Source: Leuconostoc pseudomesenteroides KCTC 3652 (GTDB lineage Bacteria; Bacillota; Bacilli; Lactobacillales; Lactobacillaceae). From it: 64,000 nt of DNA. The translations under genes were made by a program, and so were the position numbers. The first letter of the stretch is position 1, and every line of letters begins with the position of its first letter. The notes under the pieces were generated by a model. That model was not told the origin of the DNA and made no database searches. It was given only the letters and a program-made list of their open reading frames with translations. Positions 62,681 through 64,000 of the stretch are shown here, in pieces. The stretch lies in NCBI RefSeq assembly GCF_014634745.1, contig NZ_BMBP01000009.1, positions 29,727 through 93,726 of the forward strand, given 5' to 3'.

Positions 62681-63412
62681 ATGAAAAAATATGAAATAGA
62701 ACGTCGTGTTGAATATTATGAGGCAGACACGACACAAAAGTTGTCACTACCAATGATTTTGAATTTAGCGGTTTTGGCATCTAAAAATCAAAGTGACGAA
62801 CTTGGGGTTGGTCAAGATTATCATTTGGCAATGGGACTAGGTTGGGTCATTTTGCAGTATGAAGTTACGATTAAAAGGCGACCTAAGGTGGGTGAATTAA
62901 TGCGTATTCAAACCTATGCCGCTGAATACAATCCATTTTTTGTACGACGACCTTTTATATTTTTTGATGAATCAGGTGATGAAATTATTAAAGTGTCATC
63001 AATTTGGACGATGCTTGATATTAAAAATCGTCGTATGGCACGTTTGCCACAAGAAATTGTTGATAAATACGACGCAGAACGCGTTAAACAAGTCCCTCGT
63101 ATTCCCAATCCAATTAAAATAACGGGTGATGATACCGTCATTGAAAATGATTATCATGTACGTTATTTGGATATTGATGCCAATCAACATGTTAATAATT
63201 CAAAGTACTTTGAATGGATGCAGGATGTCTTGTCACCAGAATATTTGATGACGCATGAAGTGACGCATATTAACTTGAAATTTGAAAATGAAATTCGTTT
63301 GGGACATACGATTTTATCACAAGTCGTTTTAGGTGATGGCGAAACACGTCACCGTATTATGATGGGAGATACGGTTAGTGCCGAAGCAGAATTTAAATGG
63401 CGTGAGTTGTAG
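62681..63412 (+). CDS. Acyl-ACP thioesterase
   Basis: A 243-residue double-hotdog protein of the FatA/FatB-like bacterial family, which releases fatty acids from acyl carrier protein. The first half has the substrate-binding start EIERRVEYYEADTTQKLSLP. The second half carries the catalytic Asn/His region DIDANQHVNNSKYFEWMQD. It starts one base after rsmI, so it is translated with it. It would adjust free fatty acids or lipid composition; no fatty-acid gene is adjacent. Confidence 0.9.
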   Translation: MKKYEIERRVEYYEADTTQKLSLPMILNLAVLASKNQSDELGVGQDYHLAMGLGWVILQYEVTIKRRPKVGELMRIQTYAAEYNPFFVRRPFIFFDESGDEIIKVSSIWTMLDIKNRRMARLPQEIVDKYDAERVKQVPRIPNPIKITGDDTVIENDYHVRYLDIDANQHVNNSKYFEWMQDVLSPEYLMTHEVTHINLKFENEIRLGHTILSQVVLGDGETRHRIMMGDTVSAEAEFKWREL

Positions 63413-63437
63413 TATAATTTAAGATAAGATACTCAAG

Positions 63438-63480
63438 AAAGGGGATGTATCTACCACATAAGGTAGATACGTTTATAATT
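63438..63480 (+). other. Ribosome site and hairpin ahead of galE
   Basis: AAAGGGG is at 63438-63444. GTATCTACC (63447-63455) pairs perfectly with GGTAGATAC (63462-63470) around ACATAA. The ATG is at 63481. The linear gap of 36 nt falls to about 12 nt if the stem is looped out. TATAAT at 63413-63418 may be the -10. The repeat could also be an operator. Confidence 0.65.
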
Positions 63481-64000
63481 ATGGCAGTATTAGTACTTGG
63501 TGGTGCAGGATATATTGGCTCACACATGGTGAAACGGTTGGTTGAAGCAGGACGCGACGTAGTGGTTGTGGACGCCTTGTTCACTGGACACCGCGCAGCA
63601 GTTAATCCAGCAGCGACATTTTATCAGGTGGACATTCGTGATAAGGCAGCATTGTCGGCAGTGTTTGATAAAGAAAACATTGAACAAGTGGTTCATTTTG
63701 CAGCCTTTTCAATTGTGCCAGAGTCAGTAGCAAACCCGCTGAAATATTTTGACAACAATACTAGTGGCATGATTACGTTGTTGGAAGTGATGAAAGCACA
63801 TGACGTCAAGCAAATCGTCTTTTCATCAACCGCCGCAACTTATGGCAATCCAGTGCATATTCCGATTAAGGAAACCGATCCGCAAAACCCGATTAACCCT
63901 TATGGCGAATCAAAGTTGATGATGGAAAAAATCATGAACTGGTCCGATCAAGCTGACGGGGTTAAATGGGTCGCGTTGCGCTATTTCAATGTGGCTGGTG
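63481..64000 (+). CDS. galE: UDP-glucose 4-epimerase (3' end outside window)
   Basis: Interconverts UDP-glucose and UDP-galactose in the Leloir pathway and for polysaccharide precursors. The visible 173 residues start [15 protein letters not shown] with the NAD-binding glycine motif. They continue through [17 protein letters not shown], the catalytic serine region [10 protein letters not shown] and the tyrosine-lysine pair in PYGESK. The frame stays open to the right edge. No other gal gene is visible in the window. Confidence 0.95.
   Translation, partial: MAVLVLGGAGYIGSHMVKRLVEAGRDVVVVDALFTGHRAAVNPAATFYQVDIRDKAALSAVFDKENIEQVVHFAAFSIVPESVANPLKYFDNNTSGMITLLEVMKAHDVKQIVFSSTAATYGNPVHIPIKETDPQNPINPYGESKLMMEKIMNWSDQADGVKWVALRYFNVAG

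Overview
This window is core chromosome of a low-GC Gram-positive lactic acid bacterium, almost certainly Leuconostoc. The best single clue is the cell-wall ligase at 48997-50130. It is 377 residues long and carries Phe at residue 261, the residue that in Leuconostoc mesenteroides Ddl selects D-lactate and gives intrinsic vancomycin resistance. Other support comes from class Ib ribonucleotide reductase, xylose isomerase and xylulokinase, and Lactobacillales-type gene order around ribosomal genes. Several proteins differ from the L. mesenteroides sequences I remember, so I do not name a species. I see no insertion sequence, prophage, integrase, CRISPR array or defence island. The novelty here lies in regulation, gene order and altered active sites, not in a new gene cassette.

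Layout. 1-4719: end of the S10-spc-alpha ribosomal block (secY, adk, infA, rpmJ, rpsM, rpsK, rpoA, rplQ). 4776-7512: an inverted respiratory pair (polyprenyl diphosphate synthase and an NDH-2 fused to a DoxX-like tail), placed where relatives go straight from rplQ to the ECF transporter. 7687-13970: ecfA1-ecfA2-ecfT, an Eis-like acetyltransferase, truA, two small genes, then rplM-rpsI with an L13 leader. 14065-20199: a 0.5-kb gap without recognisable genes, a membrane protein, a cre-controlled MupG-like gene, tRNA-Tyr, a shrunken tRNA remnant, tRNA-Leu, a divergent tpiA, eno and tag. 20289-24877: polyphosphate operon ppx/HD-ppk-ppx. 24946-28325: tRNA-Arg, a YigZ gene divergent from comFA-comFC, and hpf with a cre site.

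28446-33282: aldo-keto reductase, a YhgE/Pip-like membrane protein, a histidine phosphatase and a CNNM/CorC-type transporter. 33747-37735: nrdH-nrdE-nrdI-nrdF. 37767-41100: a degenerate PAP2 protein, a 5'-nucleotidase-like enzyme and a ketopantoate-reductase-family enzyme. 41356-44316: xylA-xylB with a clear promoter and operator. 44401-51676: envelope cluster (VanZ-like, DUF1146, mbl, DUF2969, rodA, DUF2785, ddl, HTH/TPR regulator, TetR). 51714-56317: rpmG-secE-nusG, rplK-rplA, rplJ-rplL, an RsmC-like methyltransferase and tadA. 56432-64000: HD protein, SRP RNA, dnaX, recR, yaaL, tmk, darA, holB, rsmI, acyl-ACP thioesterase and the start of galE.

The most interesting observations are these. 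At recR and galE the Shine-Dalgarno is separated from the start codon by a hairpin, and removing the hairpin restores a spacing of about 12 nt in both. The divergent yigZ and comFA genes share one palindromic -10 element in a 17-bp gap. Further -10 elements sit 7-8 nt before a start codon, suggesting leaderless mRNAs. DnaX has lost its four-cysteine zinc module. The triosephosphate isomerase and the PAP2 protein have lost family-conserved residues.
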